A stretch of 64,000 nucleotides of DNA from Bacteroidales bacterium (GCA_023228145.1 JALOBU010000008.1:60640-124639); one strand, 5' to 3'. Counted from the first letter of the stretch, positions 1 through 9,669 are shown. Made by a program: numbers and translations. The notes: generated by a model not told the origin, from the sequence alone.

Positions 1-540
1 AGGGAACTTGTTTGGGACAGAAAGGGAGATTCTTTACAAATGCAGGTGTTAAGAAACACGGATACCTTATCCCTTTCGCTTTTTGTTGATTCAAGCGGGT
101 ATATAGGGATAACCAGCAAAATACCTTATAAAACCAAAGCATACGGTTTCGGTTCCGGTATTAAATACGGGGTAAGTGATGCGATGGGAAACCTTTGGGC
201 TAACATTCGCGGCCTGGGTAAAATTTTTGCCGGAAAAGAAAGCGCCAGCGAATCCATACAAGGGCCCATCGGGATCATGAAAATTTATGGCGAAATCTGG
301 GATTGGCACAGGTTCTGGCTTATTACCGGGTTAATCTCTGTTGTACTGGCATTTATGAATATTTTACCCATCCCAGCATTGGATGGCGGCCATGTAATAT
401 TTACCACATGGGAATTAATTTCACGCCGCAAAGTGCCTCAAAAAGTGCTGGAACGCGCACAGGTTGTGGGAATGGCAATTTTAATAGCTCTGATGGTGTT
501 TGCTGTTTTTAACGATGTGTGGAAACATTTCATACGTTAG
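1..540 (+). CDS. rseP: RIP zinc metalloprotease RseP (site-2 protease), C-terminal part
   Basis: The reading frame is open from the first base of the window, so this is the last 179 residues of a gene starting upstream. The visible part has the end of a PDZ-like region, then a hydrophobic segment with NILPIPALDGGH, the family's LDG motif that supplies the third zinc ligand, and a final membrane helix before the stop. Site-2 proteases of this family cleave anti-sigma factors or other substrates inside the inner membrane. The HExxH motif would lie outside the window. recX starts 8 bases after the stop, so the two are probably co-transcribed. Confidence 0.9.
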   Translation, partial: RELVWDRKGDSLQMQVLRNTDTLSLSLFVDSSGYIGITSKIPYKTKAYGFGSGIKYGVSDAMGNLWANIRGLGKIFAGKESASESIQGPIGIMKIYGEIWDWHRFWLITGLISVVLAFMNILPIPALDGGHVIFTTWELISRRKVPQKVLERAQVVGMAILIALMVFAVFNDVWKHFIR

Positions 541-547
541 CCGGAAC

Positions 548-1021
548 ATGAATGACGTCAACGAAAAACTCAGCGGGCTAAAAACAATTTTACATAAAAC
601 ACAGGAATATTGCGCATATCAAGAGCGCTGTAAACAGGATGTGCTAAATAAATTGTATTCGTGGGGCGTTGATAATACCAGAGCAAATAAAATAATTGAG
701 GTATTAATAAATGACAATTTTATTAACGAAAGCCGTTTTGTATCTTCTTTTATCCGCGGAAAGTTTTATCACAACAAGTGGGGAAAAATTAAAATCACTT
801 ATGAGCTGCGTTTACGAAAAATCGACGAAACACTTATACAAAAAGGAATTAACGAAATCCCCGATACAGAATATTTTGCAGTAATTAAAACTTTGATACA
901 CAAGAAATCAAAAGAAATTAAAGAAAAAGATAAATTTCTAAAAAACCAGAAAATCGCCCGTTACCTTATTGCCCGCGGATTTGAACCGAATATTGTTTTT
1001 AGTTTGCTACATAACAAATGA
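548..1021 (+). CDS. recX: Regulatory protein RecX
   Basis: A 157-residue protein with the small helical repeats of RecX: an SWGV-type segment, then NFINESRFVSSFIRGKFY, which matches the family core (D-D-x-R-F-A-x-x-F-V), followed by a Lys/Arg-rich helix. RecX binds RecA filaments and modulates recombination. The frame is open further upstream (to 500), but that would overlap rseP, so I chose the ATG at 548, just after the rseP stop. The last four bases overlap the next ATG (ATGA), suggesting translational coupling to the transglycosylase gene. No recA is in the window. Confidence 0.85.
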   Translation: MNDVNEKLSGLKTILHKTQEYCAYQERCKQDVLNKLYSWGVDNTRANKIIEVLINDNFINESRFVSSFIRGKFYHNKWGKIKITYELRLRKIDETLIQKGINEIPDTEYFAVIKTLIHKKSKEIKEKDKFLKNQKIARYLIARGFEPNIVFSLLHNK

Positions 1022-3009
1022 AACATTTCTTATTAAGCATTACTGTATTAAAAAACTTCCTTTATTCTAAAATGCTTCGCAAAATATTGTTGTATGTGGC
1101 TGGAAGTATTTTATTACTGTTGGTTTTATTTTTTATTTTTCGCAATGTTGTTTTACACGCCGTGGTAGATAAAAAATGCAAACAATTTGAAGAAAAATAT
1201 CAGGCGGAACTTATTATCGGAAAAGCAAAATTTACAGGATTCACGGGAGTTACTATCCGTGATATAAAAATTGTTCCTTACAATCGTAGTGTATTATTTG
1301 CAAGCAAAAAGGTTTACGCGCACTTTAGGTTGTTTCCTTTGATTATTGGGAATATTCATATAAATAAATTTACACTTGAAAACACATTAATTAACATTAT
1401 CAGAAAAGGCAAAGTCAATAATTACGATTTTCTCTTTACCGGAACAAAAGACACTATACAACAACAAAGCGATAGTTCTTTTAATTATGCGGCAAGGTTT
1501 AATAAAATTTTCTCAGCTGTTTTTTCAAACATTCCCGACAAGATTGAAATCCGGAATTTTTTGGTTCGCATAACCGCCGATACCATAAGAGTTTCGTCTT
1601 TTTTACCGGCTTTCAGGATTGAGAACCGTCGCTTTCTTTCATCTGTATTCACATCAGAGGAAGGGAAAAACAGAATTTGTTTTGTCCGCGGCGAAATTAA
1701 TAAAGCTTACAAACGCATGAATTTTATGGTATATTCCTTCCCTGGAGATAAAGTTCGTGTTCCTTACATACAATCAAAATATAATTTTCGTTGCGATTTT
1801 GATACGCTTTATGCAGGAGTTTTTGTGGATGGTAATAACTCAAAAATCAGTATTACTGCCGAAAACCTGATAAGCGGACTGGTTTTAAATCACAAGAAAA
1901 TCGCACAACATGATGTGAAATTTAAAAAAATTTCTTTTAAACTTTGTATTAACTCTTTCAAAGATTTCCTGGAACTTGACAGCAGTTCTGTAATTGCATA
2001 TCACCGGTTTTATTTTAATCCTTATATCCGAATTTCTCACAAACCTGTCGTTAAGGCATTGCTTAAAATCAATAAAGAATTTGTAGCTCAGGATTTATTC
2101 GAATCTTTGCCTTCCGGAATTTTTGAAAACTTTGAAGGAATTAAAACAACGGGAAAGCTCCGTTTATATGTTTATTTCGACCTTGATATGCGCCAGCCCG
2201 ACTCGCTGAAGTTTGAGGCCTCTTTAACGGGAAAATATTTCAGGGTTATAAAATATGGCGCTACTGATTTTCGTAAAATAAACGGCACTTTCAGCCATAC
2301 GGCCTATGTAAATGGCATGCCTGCCCGTACTTTCGATGTTGGCCCGGAAAATCCCTCCTATACTCCCCTCGAAGCCATATCTCCCTACTTGAAAGACGCC
2401 GTGCTGATATCCGAGAACGGCGGCTTTTTCTACGGTGACGGATTTAACGCTGCGGCATTCCGCGAATCCATCATTGCAAATATTCATGCCAGGCGTTTTG
2501 TGCGTGGAGGAAGCACTATAGATATGCAGCTAGTAAAAAATGTTTTTTTAAGCAAAAACAAAACCATTTCACGTAAAGCAGAAGAAATATTGATAGCGTG
2601 GCTTATCAATAATAATCACCTCTGCACAAAAGAGAAGATGTACGAGGTTTACCTGAACCTTATAGAATGGGGACCTGGAATTTACGGCATTTCAGAAGCA
2701 TCAGATTATTATTTTCAAAAGAAACCTTCGCAACTTAGTGTTTCCGAAAGCATTTTTCTGGCTAGTATTATACCCAAACCTCGTTGGTTCAAGTCTTCTT
2801 TTGATGAAAATGGAAAACTTTTACAAAGGAACCAGGCATACTTCGATCTGATTGCCACAAAACTTATAGCCAAAGGTAGCGCCACGCCTCAGGATACGCT
2901 GGATATGATAAAAAAGGTTGAGATCAAAGGTGTAGCAAAAGCTTATATGGCTGGGGATACGGCCTGTTATAATACGGACACACTATTCTTCCCTATGATT
3001 TATAATTAA
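1018..3009 (+). CDS. GT51-type peptidoglycan transglycosylase with long N-terminal region
   Basis: A 663-residue membrane-anchored protein. A single hydrophobic helix lies near residues 20-45. About 380 residues of beta-rich, AsmA-like periplasmic sequence follow. The C-terminal ~230 residues resemble the GT51 glycosyltransferase: VLISENGGFFYGDGF aligns with the catalytic Glu motif, followed by GGSTIDMQLVKNVFL and SRKAEEILIAWLIN. This enzyme class polymerises lipid II into glycan strands. No transpeptidase domain follows, so it is monofunctional-like. The usual His of the EDxxFxxHxG motif is replaced. The start at 1018 overlaps the recX stop; an ATG at 1072 is an alternative that would still keep the anchor. 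Confidence 0.75.
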   Translation: MKHFLLSITVLKNFLYSKMLRKILLYVAGSILLLLVLFFIFRNVVLHAVVDKKCKQFEEKYQAELIIGKAKFTGFTGVTIRDIKIVPYNRSVLFASKKVYAHFRLFPLIIGNIHINKFTLENTLINIIRKGKVNNYDFLFTGTKDTIQQQSDSSFNYAARFNKIFSAVFSNIPDKIEIRNFLVRITADTIRVSSFLPAFRIENRRFLSSVFTSEEGKNRICFVRGEINKAYKRMNFMVYSFPGDKVRVPYIQSKYNFRCDFDTLYAGVFVDGNNSKISITAENLISGLVLNHKKIAQHDVKFKKISFKLCINSFKDFLELDSSSVIAYHRFYFNPYIRISHKPVVKALLKINKEFVAQDLFESLPSGIFENFEGIKTTGKLRLYVYFDLDMRQPDSLKFEASLTGKYFRVIKYGATDFRKINGTFSHTAYVNGMPARTFDVGPENPSYTPLEAISPYLKDAVLISENGGFFYGDGFNAAAFRESIIANIHARRFVRGGSTIDMQLVKNVFLSKNKTISRKAEEILIAWLINNNHLCTKEKMYEVYLNLIEWGPGIYGISEASDYYFQKKPSQLSVSESIFLASIIPKPRWFKSSFDENGKLLQRNQAYFDLIATKLIAKGSATPQDTLDMIKKVEIKGVAKAYMAGDTACYNTDTLFFPMIYN

Positions 3010-3069
3010 AATATCAACCACAGGATCAAGAAACTTTTTCGTAAAGAAGAATCTTTGCCTTAATAAATT

Positions 3070-4842
3070 TTAATAAATAATTATATCAAACGGCAGGCGC
3101 GCCTGAACACCTTTTTGTTTTTGCAGGTTTTTCAGGTATTCGTAATAAATATAATTTTCACCCAGTACCTCTTTCACCTTTACCTCGGAGTTTTCACCAA
3201 ACATCTCTTCCAGTATCTGTGTAAACGGGTCCTTAAATTTGGGATAGCTCACCAATTTGTAATCCTCCATTTTTGCCAGCTTTGCGGCTTCTTTTATGGC
3301 ATCTTCCAGGCTGCCAAGTTCATCCACCAGCCCGATGCGTTTTGCGTCCACACCGCTCCAAACCCTGCCCTGCCCAATGGTGTCAACATCTTCTGGTTTC
3401 ATCTTGCGACCTTCGGCCACATGCCCCACAAACACCTTGTATATATTTTCTATCTGATTGGTCAGAACTTTTGTTTCATAGGGTTTTAGCGAGCGGCTTG
3501 TAGTAATGTAATCCGAATATTCGTTTGTTTTTACCACATCAAAAGTTATTCCGAGTTTGTTTTTAAAGAAATTCTCCATATTAGGGACTACTCCGAAAAC
3601 ACCAATGGAACCTGTTAAGGTGTTGGGTTGTGCATATATTTTTCCTGCGCCACAAGCGATATAATATCCTCCCGAGGCGGCCACATCGCCCATAGAAACC
3701 ACCACCGGCTTTACTTTCTGTGTCAGCACCACTTCGCGCCATATCACTTCAGATGCCAGCGCGCTTCCCCCCGGAGAGTTAATCCTAAGAACCATGGCTT
3801 TTATAGCACTGTCGGTCCTAACATCGCGGATAGCCTGCGAGAGGCAATCCGAACCAATGTTTTTCTCATCGCCCTCGCCGGTACCAATAGACCCGATTGC
3901 GTACACAACCGCTATTTTCTTTTTACCTATAGCAAGTTTATCTTTGCTCTTCATTCCTTTAAAATATTTAGGCCCGGTAATAAAACTTATCTTGTCGTTT
4001 TCATTCAGCCCAAGTTTTGTTCGAATATACGAATGCAATTCGTCGCGGTAAAACAGGCTATCCGCCAGCTTGTATTTTACAGCGTCGGCGGCCGTCTGAA
4101 TTTTCAGGCTGTCGGCTATCTGATTGAGCTCTTCCACAGTAAGCTTGCGTTGTGCTGCGATACCATCGACCATTTGCTGCCAAAGCACATCAAGCATTTT
4201 TTGATATTGTTCGCGGTTCGCGGCACTCATCTTATCCAGAATAAAAGGTTCTACAGCACTTTTGAACTTACCATGGCGGATAATCTGAGCCTGCACATCA
4301 AGCTTTTCCAGTGTGCCTTTAAAAAACATCAATTCTGCCGCCAATCCCTTGAACATCAGTTCCCCTTCGGGATTTAAGAAAATTTTATCAGCAACAGAGG
4401 CCAGATAATAAGCCCGCTGTGTATAATAATCTCCGTAGCTTACAATAAATTTCCCCGATTTTTTGAATTCCTGCAACATGATGCGTACCTCTTCAATAGT
4501 AGCTATACCTGAAGGAATATCGGTCATGTCTAAAAGTATCCCTTTTATATTATCGTCTGCGGCGGCTGTTTTTAGCATTTTTGATAAATTATCAAGCCCC
4601 TGGCTTTTTTGTGGTTTCATGCTGCCAAAATCAAAATCGCCGAACGGGTTATTTGAAGTCCTGTCGGGTATTGGTTTGTCAAGTTTCAGTGTAATTACAG
4701 AATTCTCCTTAATCGTTACAGGTTTCGATTTTGTTAGTGCCGCCATAGATGCAACCATGGCAATAAAAATGACAAACATGATAATTGACAAAAGCAGGTA
4801 TCCTGCCATTGACGCAAACATAAATTTAAAAAACTGTTTCAT
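3070..4842 (-). CDS. sppA: Signal peptide peptidase SppA, 67K type
   Basis: A 590-residue serine protease of family S49 that degrades leftover signal peptides in the membrane. An N-terminal transmembrane helix (about residues 10-35) is followed by two tandem S49 domains. The Lys general base is K194 in GKFKSAVEPF in the first domain. The nucleophile is S390 in DVAASGGYYIACGA in the second, the split arrangement of the E. coli 67-kDa form. Length matches the long form. It is transcribed divergently from folK across 146 AT-rich bases and converges with the transglycosylase gene. Nothing looks degenerate. Confidence 0.93.
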   Translation of the reverse strand: MKQFFKFMFASMAGYLLLSIIMFVIFIAMVASMAALTKSKPVTIKENSVITLKLDKPIPDRTSNNPFGDFDFGSMKPQKSQGLDNLSKMLKTAAADDNIKGILLDMTDIPSGIATIEEVRIMLQEFKKSGKFIVSYGDYYTQRAYYLASVADKIFLNPEGELMFKGLAAELMFFKGTLEKLDVQAQIIRHGKFKSAVEPFILDKMSAANREQYQKMLDVLWQQMVDGIAAQRKLTVEELNQIADSLKIQTAADAVKYKLADSLFYRDELHSYIRTKLGLNENDKISFITGPKYFKGMKSKDKLAIGKKKIAVVYAIGSIGTGEGDEKNIGSDCLSQAIRDVRTDSAIKAMVLRINSPGGSALASEVIWREVVLTQKVKPVVVSMGDVAASGGYYIACGAGKIYAQPNTLTGSIGVFGVVPNMENFFKNKLGITFDVVKTNEYSDYITTSRSLKPYETKVLTNQIENIYKVFVGHVAEGRKMKPEDVDTIGQGRVWSGVDAKRIGLVDELGSLEDAIKEAAKLAKMEDYKLVSYPKFKDPFTQILEEMFGENSEVKVKEVLGENYIYYEYLKNLQKQKGVQARLPFDIIIY

Positions 4843-4988
4843 AGCTGTATAAAATTAATTATGTTTAATTTATTTTCTTTGGTAAAAATAATATAAAAAA
4901 CATGTATTTTGACAAGTATATTAAATAAAAGTTACAATTTGTAGGCTAATTTTTTAAAAAAACATATTTTTGATTAACATTTTTTGTT

Positions 4989-5486
4989 ATGATTTGTTTT
5001 TCACTTGGAAGTAATTCCGGCGACAGGTTTGCATATCTTCGATCTGCAGTTGACAGACTGATTAAGGCTTTTGGCAGGCCTGCATCCGTGTCGTCGGTTT
5101 ATGAAACGGAACCATGGGGGGTAAAAGGGCACAACAATTATCTGAATGCCGTAATATGCTTTGAAACAGAAATGACAGCCAGGAATATTCACAAACGTAT
5201 TGCTGTCATTGAAAATATTTTTGGCAGAGTACGTATGCCGGGTAAGATTCATCCCAGAACTATTGATATTGACATACTCTTTTATAACGATGAAATTATT
5301 CATACTCCAACACTGACTATTCCGCATCCGCGTTTACACCTTCGCAAATTTGTGCTCATGCCTTTATCGGAAATATTGAATGATTTTATTCATCCCGAAA
5401 CGGGTATCTCGGTCAGGGAAATGCTGGAAAAATGTGAAGACAAATGTTGTGTTGTTAAAACAGATTTTAATTTATTTTTGCACTGA
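4989..5486 (+). CDS. folK: 2-amino-4-hydroxy-6-hydroxymethyldihydropteridine pyrophosphokinase (HPPK)
   Basis: A 165-residue enzyme of folate synthesis that transfers pyrophosphate from ATP to the hydroxymethyl pterin. SLGSNSGDR at the N-terminus, SSVYETEPWG, and RTIDIDILFYNDEII (metal-binding aspartates) followed by IPHPRLHLRKFVLMPLSEI are hallmark HPPK segments in correct order. Length is normal. The TGA stop overlaps the ATG of the next gene (TGATG), so folK and the deoxynucleoside kinase are likely translated from one message. A TATTTTTG (4965-4972) 16 bases before the start resembles a Bacteroidota -7 box, but no well-spaced -33 TTG is seen. Confidence 0.95.
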   Translation: MICFSLGSNSGDRFAYLRSAVDRLIKAFGRPASVSSVYETEPWGVKGHNNYLNAVICFETEMTARNIHKRIAVIENIFGRVRMPGKIHPRTIDIDILFYNDEIIHTPTLTIPHPRLHLRKFVLMPLSEILNDFIHPETGISVREMLEKCEDKCCVVKTDFNLFLH

Positions 5487-6115
5487 TGTATGATTTTATA
5501 GCCATAGAAGGAAATATCGGGGCGGGTAAAACTTCTTTGTCAACGAAAATTGCAAAACAGTTCAATGCAAGGCTTATTCTTGAGCAATTTGAAGATAATG
5601 CTTTTTTACCTAAGTTTTACCGCAACCCGAAAAAGTTTGCATTTCCTTTGGAACTTTCTTTTCTGGCATCTCGTTATCAACAGCTTAAAGACAAACTTTC
5701 ACAACAGGAAATATTTTCGTCTTTCACCGTATCAGATTACTTTATTTACAAATCGCTGATATTTGCACGTAAGACCTTACAGGAAGATGAACTGGCGCTT
5801 TATACCAGGCTATTCGACATTATCAACGCATCACTCCCTAAGCCCGATCTGCTTGCATACCTTTATATGGAAGTTCCCCGTCTGAAAGACAATATTATTT
5901 CGCGGGGCCGTTCATACGAAAAAGACATCAAGCACGAATATCTTGAAAGAATACAATCTGGGTATTTTGATTTTATTCGCCAGCAGTCCGGCCAGAGAAT
6001 ACTTATCATTGATGTAAACAATGTAGATTTTGTTCATAGTGAAAGTGATTATCAAAAAACAGTAGATGCCATCATGCGGGATTATCCGTTAGGCGTACAT
6101 CGAATTTCGCTTTAG
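5486..6115 (+). CDS. Deoxynucleoside kinase (dNK/dGK family)
   Basis: A 209-residue kinase that phosphorylates deoxynucleosides for nucleotide salvage. The P-loop EGNIGAGKTSL lies at residues 8-18. The Arg-rich lid region (ISRGRSYEKDI) and ERIQSGYFDF match the dNK fold. Which base is preferred cannot be told from the sequence. Many Firmicutes and Bacteroidota pair folK with such a kinase or carry a folK-dNK fusion. Here the genes are separate but overlap by one base. A bidirectional hairpin terminator follows at 6136-6161. Confidence 0.88.
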   Translation: MYDFIAIEGNIGAGKTSLSTKIAKQFNARLILEQFEDNAFLPKFYRNPKKFAFPLELSFLASRYQQLKDKLSQQEIFSSFTVSDYFIYKSLIFARKTLQEDELALYTRLFDIINASLPKPDLLAYLYMEVPRLKDNIISRGRSYEKDIKHEYLERIQSGYFDFIRQQSGQRILIIDVNNVDFVHSESDYQKTVDAIMRDYPLGVHRISL

Positions 6116-6135
6116 ATAACAAAAAAGTTCAAAAA

Positions 6136-6161
6136 AAAACTCCGGCATAAGTCGGAGTTTT
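6136..6161. terminator. Bidirectional intrinsic terminator
   Basis: AAAACTCCG (6137-6145 region) pairs with CGGAGTTTT about eight bases later, with a T-tract on the plus side (TTTTTTT) and an A-tract on the other side that becomes T-rich on the minus strand. It sits between the convergent kinase gene (ends 6115) and lipoprotein gene (ends 6182), so it can stop transcription from both sides. Confidence 0.8.
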
Positions 6162-6181
6162 TTTATTAGTTTGTTTGTGTA

Positions 6182-7981
6182 TTATTTAATTGCATCCAGA
6201 AATGCAGGTTCTTTATGATATTTCAAAAACTCCCTGTCTTCCATGGCTTCTTTTCTGTATTTTGAATTCTTTTGTACAGCTTTGGTGAGGTGTTCATACA
6301 TAACAGAAGTGTTTTTTGTACGGGCTGCGTTGATGGCTGCCAGATAATGAACGGCACCAGTCTGTGGTTTTGTACATTCTAATGTTTGTAGTGCGGCAGT
6401 ATTATTACCTGAAAGCATTTGGGCTAGGGCCACATTATATTTGCATTTTTTAGTGCCATAGCTTGAAAGAGCCGCAGCATAATCTCCCTGTTTTGATTTC
6501 AATACTGCGTTGTTATAACTTACGTCGATACCTTTTTGTTGCGCTTTGTTAAAATAATCCTGCGCAGCTTCGTTTTCATTTTTCCAGCTTGATAAAACTC
6601 CAAGATTATAAAGTATCTGGCCATCATTCGGATTAAGCTGATTTGCTTTTTCCAGATATGTTTGTGCTTCATCAAGCTTATCGAGTTTCAAGGCACACAT
6701 ACCGGCATTGTTAAATGCTTTCCAGTCGTTGGGGTAAATAGTTGTGGCAGATTTGTAAATAGTATATTGTGTTTCAACATTATCAGTTAATGTGGCTGAG
6801 TACAAAAGTTCCTTGTTGTCAAGTTTTTCTGGTGTTGTTGTCGAAAGCATAATGATTTCTTCTTTGGATTTTTTTGGTTCATAACAGCTGATTGTAAACT
6901 CTGCCCTTCTGAGAACAGAAAGCATATTTTCCACTTCAGCATAAATAACAGTCATGTCCTTTATTGATTTTTCTCTTTCAGCTTTCGTAGCCTGACTTTG
7001 AATAACATTTGAAATAGTTTGCTTCTGCGGAATGTTAGAAGTGTTGAGAGCCTTCATGAAACCATCAAAATCTTCACCTTTTGAATTAACAGTAACCGGG
7101 AGTTGAGGTACTTCAATTTTCAGGGCCTTTTTTCCTTTTTCTGGTATTTCCGGGGCTACAGAATTATTTATCAGTTGTTTATCTTTAAGAACAATTTTTT
7201 TTATCTGTTCTTCGAACCATGTTTTGGCTGTTTTTCCTCTTTCGTCTGAAAGCTTCTTATTCAATGTCAATTCGCCTTCGGGAGATGCCCACGCGTTAAT
7301 GTCTATGCTTTTTATTTTCCAATTTTGAACTAAAAATGCAAATAATGCATCTCTAATTGCAGCATTAGCCAAATCTTTATTTAATGAGAGAGACATATTC
7401 AGATTGGATTTGTTATATTCATAATAAAGATTGCCTTTTTTGGTAATAATGGTTTCCAGCTCATAGCCGTGTGCTGCTACCTCTAAATCTTCTTCGTGTT
7501 CAATACGGCTTGATGTATTTATAACGCCATCGGCAAGTTTATTGGTTCCTAAGGGGACATCAACCTTTTTGCCTTTTGTTGCCAAAGGTCCAATATATAA
7601 TTCCGACATTTTCATATTATCGGTAAAATTAACCACGTCGGTATATGAAAAGCTGCCACCTTCTTTATATTTAATAACCTGCCCTTGACCTTTATTTTTT
7701 TCACCCTTGAGTGTAATGGATTTTAATGTTGCCAATGTTACGCCATCCATGCTTTTAATAACCGGGGTAATAGTCACCGAGGCTTTTTTGTTGAAATATT
7801 TTGGTGGAATGGTTCCGTTAACACCAACAGAAATTTTACCTCCATGAGATTCAAGGACTTCTGGTGTTACAGTGTAATTCACTGTGGGGTATTTTTTAAT
7901 CATTTTGTTAAGTCCGCAACCCGTGAACATTACTACTGCAAGAACTAGTGCTGCAATTACTTTAATGTTAAAGTGTTTCAT
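6182..7981 (-). CDS. TPR lipoprotein with OmpA-like segment
   Basis: A 599-residue exported lipoprotein: the signal peptide ends in the lipobox FTGC with the lipidated Cys at residue 22. The first ~200 residues are beta-rich. A middle part (INAWASPEGELTLNKKLSDERGKTA) resembles the peptidoglycan-binding OmpA C-terminal motif, where an Asp and an Arg contact diaminopimelate. The last ~200 residues hold tetratricopeptide repeats (AFNNAGMCALKLDKLDEAQTY and similar). This suggests an outer-membrane-to-cell-wall scaffold. The exact role is unknown. A CAAATATA (minus TATATTTG, 8036-8043) lies about 55 bases upstream as a possible -7 box. Confidence 0.7.
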   Translation of the reverse strand: MKHFNIKVIAALVLAVVMFTGCGLNKMIKKYPTVNYTVTPEVLESHGGKISVGVNGTIPPKYFNKKASVTITPVIKSMDGVTLATLKSITLKGEKNKGQGQVIKYKEGGSFSYTDVVNFTDNMKMSELYIGPLATKGKKVDVPLGTNKLADGVINTSSRIEHEEDLEVAAHGYELETIITKKGNLYYEYNKSNLNMSLSLNKDLANAAIRDALFAFLVQNWKIKSIDINAWASPEGELTLNKKLSDERGKTAKTWFEEQIKKIVLKDKQLINNSVAPEIPEKGKKALKIEVPQLPVTVNSKGEDFDGFMKALNTSNIPQKQTISNVIQSQATKAEREKSIKDMTVIYAEVENMLSVLRRAEFTISCYEPKKSKEEIIMLSTTTPEKLDNKELLYSATLTDNVETQYTIYKSATTIYPNDWKAFNNAGMCALKLDKLDEAQTYLEKANQLNPNDGQILYNLGVLSSWKNENEAAQDYFNKAQQKGIDVSYNNAVLKSKQGDYAAALSSYGTKKCKYNVALAQMLSGNNTAALQTLECTKPQTGAVHYLAAINAARTKNTSVMYEHLTKAVQKNSKYRKEAMEDREFLKYHKEPAFLDAIK

Positions 7982-8111
7982 AAATTGTATTTTTAAATGT
8001 TAATGGTTTATTATACTTTTTTTATTATTTCGGTACAAATATAAAAAAAGATATTAAAGACCTTGCGTTTTTTTGTATTTTTTTGAGTTTAAATCTTTTT
8101 TTACTACTTTT

Positions 8112-8636
8112 TTATTTTTTTGTTACAAATTCCCATAAAACTATTCCAGCGCATACAGCAATATTAAACGAATGCTTGGTTCCAAATTGTGGAATATCTA
8201 TACAGGCATCGCTCATTTTGACAATTTCCTCGTCAACACCATTAATTTCATTGCCAAAAACCAAAGCATATTTACGTGTTTTTTCCGGATTAAACCTATT
8301 CAAACTTATACTGTTGTTTGTTTGTTCGACAACGATGATGACAAATCCTTCTTCCTTTAAAAAATTAATAGCATTTAAAGTGTTCTGAAAATATTCCCAT
8401 ATAACTGATTCAGTAGCTCCGAGGGCTGTTTTTTGTATTTCGCGGTGAGGTGGTGTGGCGGTAATACCGCATAACATCAGTTTTTCAACTCTGAAAGCAT
8501 CGCAGGTACGAAAAACAGAGCCTATGTTATTCATACTCCTGACATTATCCAAAATTACCACTATTGGAAACTTCTCAGAAAACTTAAATTCTTCGACACT
8601 TAATCTGCCTAATTCGGAGTTCTGTATTTTTCTCAT
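8112..8636 (-). CDS. SPOUT-family RNA 2'-O-methyltransferase (TrmH/SpoU-like)
   Basis: A 174-residue protein with the three SpoU motifs. ILDNVRSMNNIGSVFRTCDA is motif 1 with its N/R residues. ALVFGNEINGVDEEIV is motif 2. IPQFGTKHSFNIAVCAGIVL is motif 3, where the knotted SAM site forms. Proteins of this type methylate ribose 2'-OH in tRNA or rRNA; the substrate here is not identifiable. The length fits the minimal form without an N-terminal L30e-like domain. The gene stands alone between the TPR lipoprotein gene and the DUF3078 gene, all on the minus strand. Confidence 0.87.
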   Translation of the reverse strand: MRKIQNSELGRLSVEEFKFSEKFPIVVILDNVRSMNNIGSVFRTCDAFRVEKLMLCGITATPPHREIQKTALGATESVIWEYFQNTLNAINFLKEEGFVIIVVEQTNNSISLNRFNPEKTRKYALVFGNEINGVDEEIVKMSDACIDIPQFGTKHSFNIAVCAGIVLWEFVTKK

Positions 8637-8660
8637 CTAATACAATGTATTTCAACATTA

Positions 8661-8692
8661 AAAAACCCCATGTATAATAACATGAGGTTTTA
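8661..8692 (-). terminator. Intrinsic terminator after the DUF3078 gene
   Basis: AAAACCCCATG (from 8661) and CATGAGGTTTT (to 8692) form an 11-bp stem with one G-U pair on the minus strand around an 8-base loop, followed on the minus strand by a T-run. It lies 23 bases downstream of the minus-strand gene ending at 8715 and before the methyltransferase gene starting at 8636. Confidence 0.72.
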
Positions 8693-8714
8693 AAATCATA
8701 ATGTTTTGGGTTTC

Positions 8715-9647
8715 TTAATGGTTAAAAGTATATGAAATTCCTATTCCTATCACTTCTTTGAATTGTGTGCGAGGGCCTATAGTTTGTGATAATGGTGTGC
8801 TTTTTATCATAACATCATCATCATAGAGTAACTGTGTATTCAGGGTGGCAGAAAACCATTTGTTGACCTTGAAGCCCATCAGTACATTCCAGTTAACATC
8901 AATATTCCCGAAATCTTTCAGGTAATCCGAAAACAACTCCAAAGAAGTGTTCAGTGTTATGTTTTTAAATATTTCTTTATTGAAGACTGCGCGAATATAA
9001 GGGCCGAATTCTCCTTTCATGTGCTTGAACTTTGATGTATCAATTCCAAATGCTCCGGCGTTGGCCAAAGTTGGATTTGAAACAAATGTAAACCTGCCAG
9101 CTGCAGGTGACAAATACAACTGAAAATATTCGGCCGGAACATAGTTCATGCCGATACCGGCTACGAGGTACCCCGGAGATAAAAACTTAGATATTTCCAC
9201 ACTATCGTTAGGATAGTTATAACCATTGGCAAACTGAGTGCGGAAATTTACCAGTAAAGTTACATCCCAGTGTTTTGATACTGCGTAACCATAAGAAGTG
9301 GTATATTCAATTTTATCGTCGGTTTTTGTGAAAGCTGCTTCTTTGCCTGTTCCTAAAAACTGAAAACCGTAGGCGAGGTCAAGATTGTTTTTCCATGAAT
9401 GCTTTTTCTTTTTGTAATCTGCTTTAAAATTTGCAAGAGCTCCGAGCCCAATCGAATTTTGACCGCCGGCAGCCCAGTTTGAAAATGCAGCTTGTGTGAA
9501 ATTCAATGCGGCAGTTCCCAATATAGTCCACGCTTTTATTGAATCCCCCGCACTTCTGTCCATTGGATTGGCTACTTTTTTAATATCTTCCTGGGCATAA
9601 AGCAAAGCCCCAGATAAGAAAAATACAATAATTAATAATTTTTTCAT
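8715..9647 (-). CDS. DUF3078 family outer-membrane-type protein
   Basis: A 310-residue secreted protein. The signal peptide (about residues 1-18) ends in LLYAQ. The segment NFTQAAFSNWAAGGQNSIG is the signature of DUF3078, a Bacteroidota family. The rest alternates polar and hydrophobic residues and ends in an aromatic/polar tail (ISYTFNH), as expected for an outer-membrane beta barrel. No function is established for the family. It lies 22 bases downstream of mscL on the same strand, so a shared transcript is possible, and it is followed by a hairpin terminator. Confidence 0.85.
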   Translation of the reverse strand: MKKLLIIVFFLSGALLYAQEDIKKVANPMDRSAGDSIKAWTILGTAALNFTQAAFSNWAAGGQNSIGLGALANFKADYKKKKHSWKNNLDLAYGFQFLGTGKEAAFTKTDDKIEYTTSYGYAVSKHWDVTLLVNFRTQFANGYNYPNDSVEISKFLSPGYLVAGIGMNYVPAEYFQLYLSPAAGRFTFVSNPTLANAGAFGIDTSKFKHMKGEFGPYIRAVFNKEIFKNITLNTSLELFSDYLKDFGNIDVNWNVLMGFKVNKWFSATLNTQLLYDDDVMIKSTPLSQTIGPRTQFKEVIGIGISYTFNH

Positions 9648-9669
9648 GAAGTATTATTTTAAAAATCAG

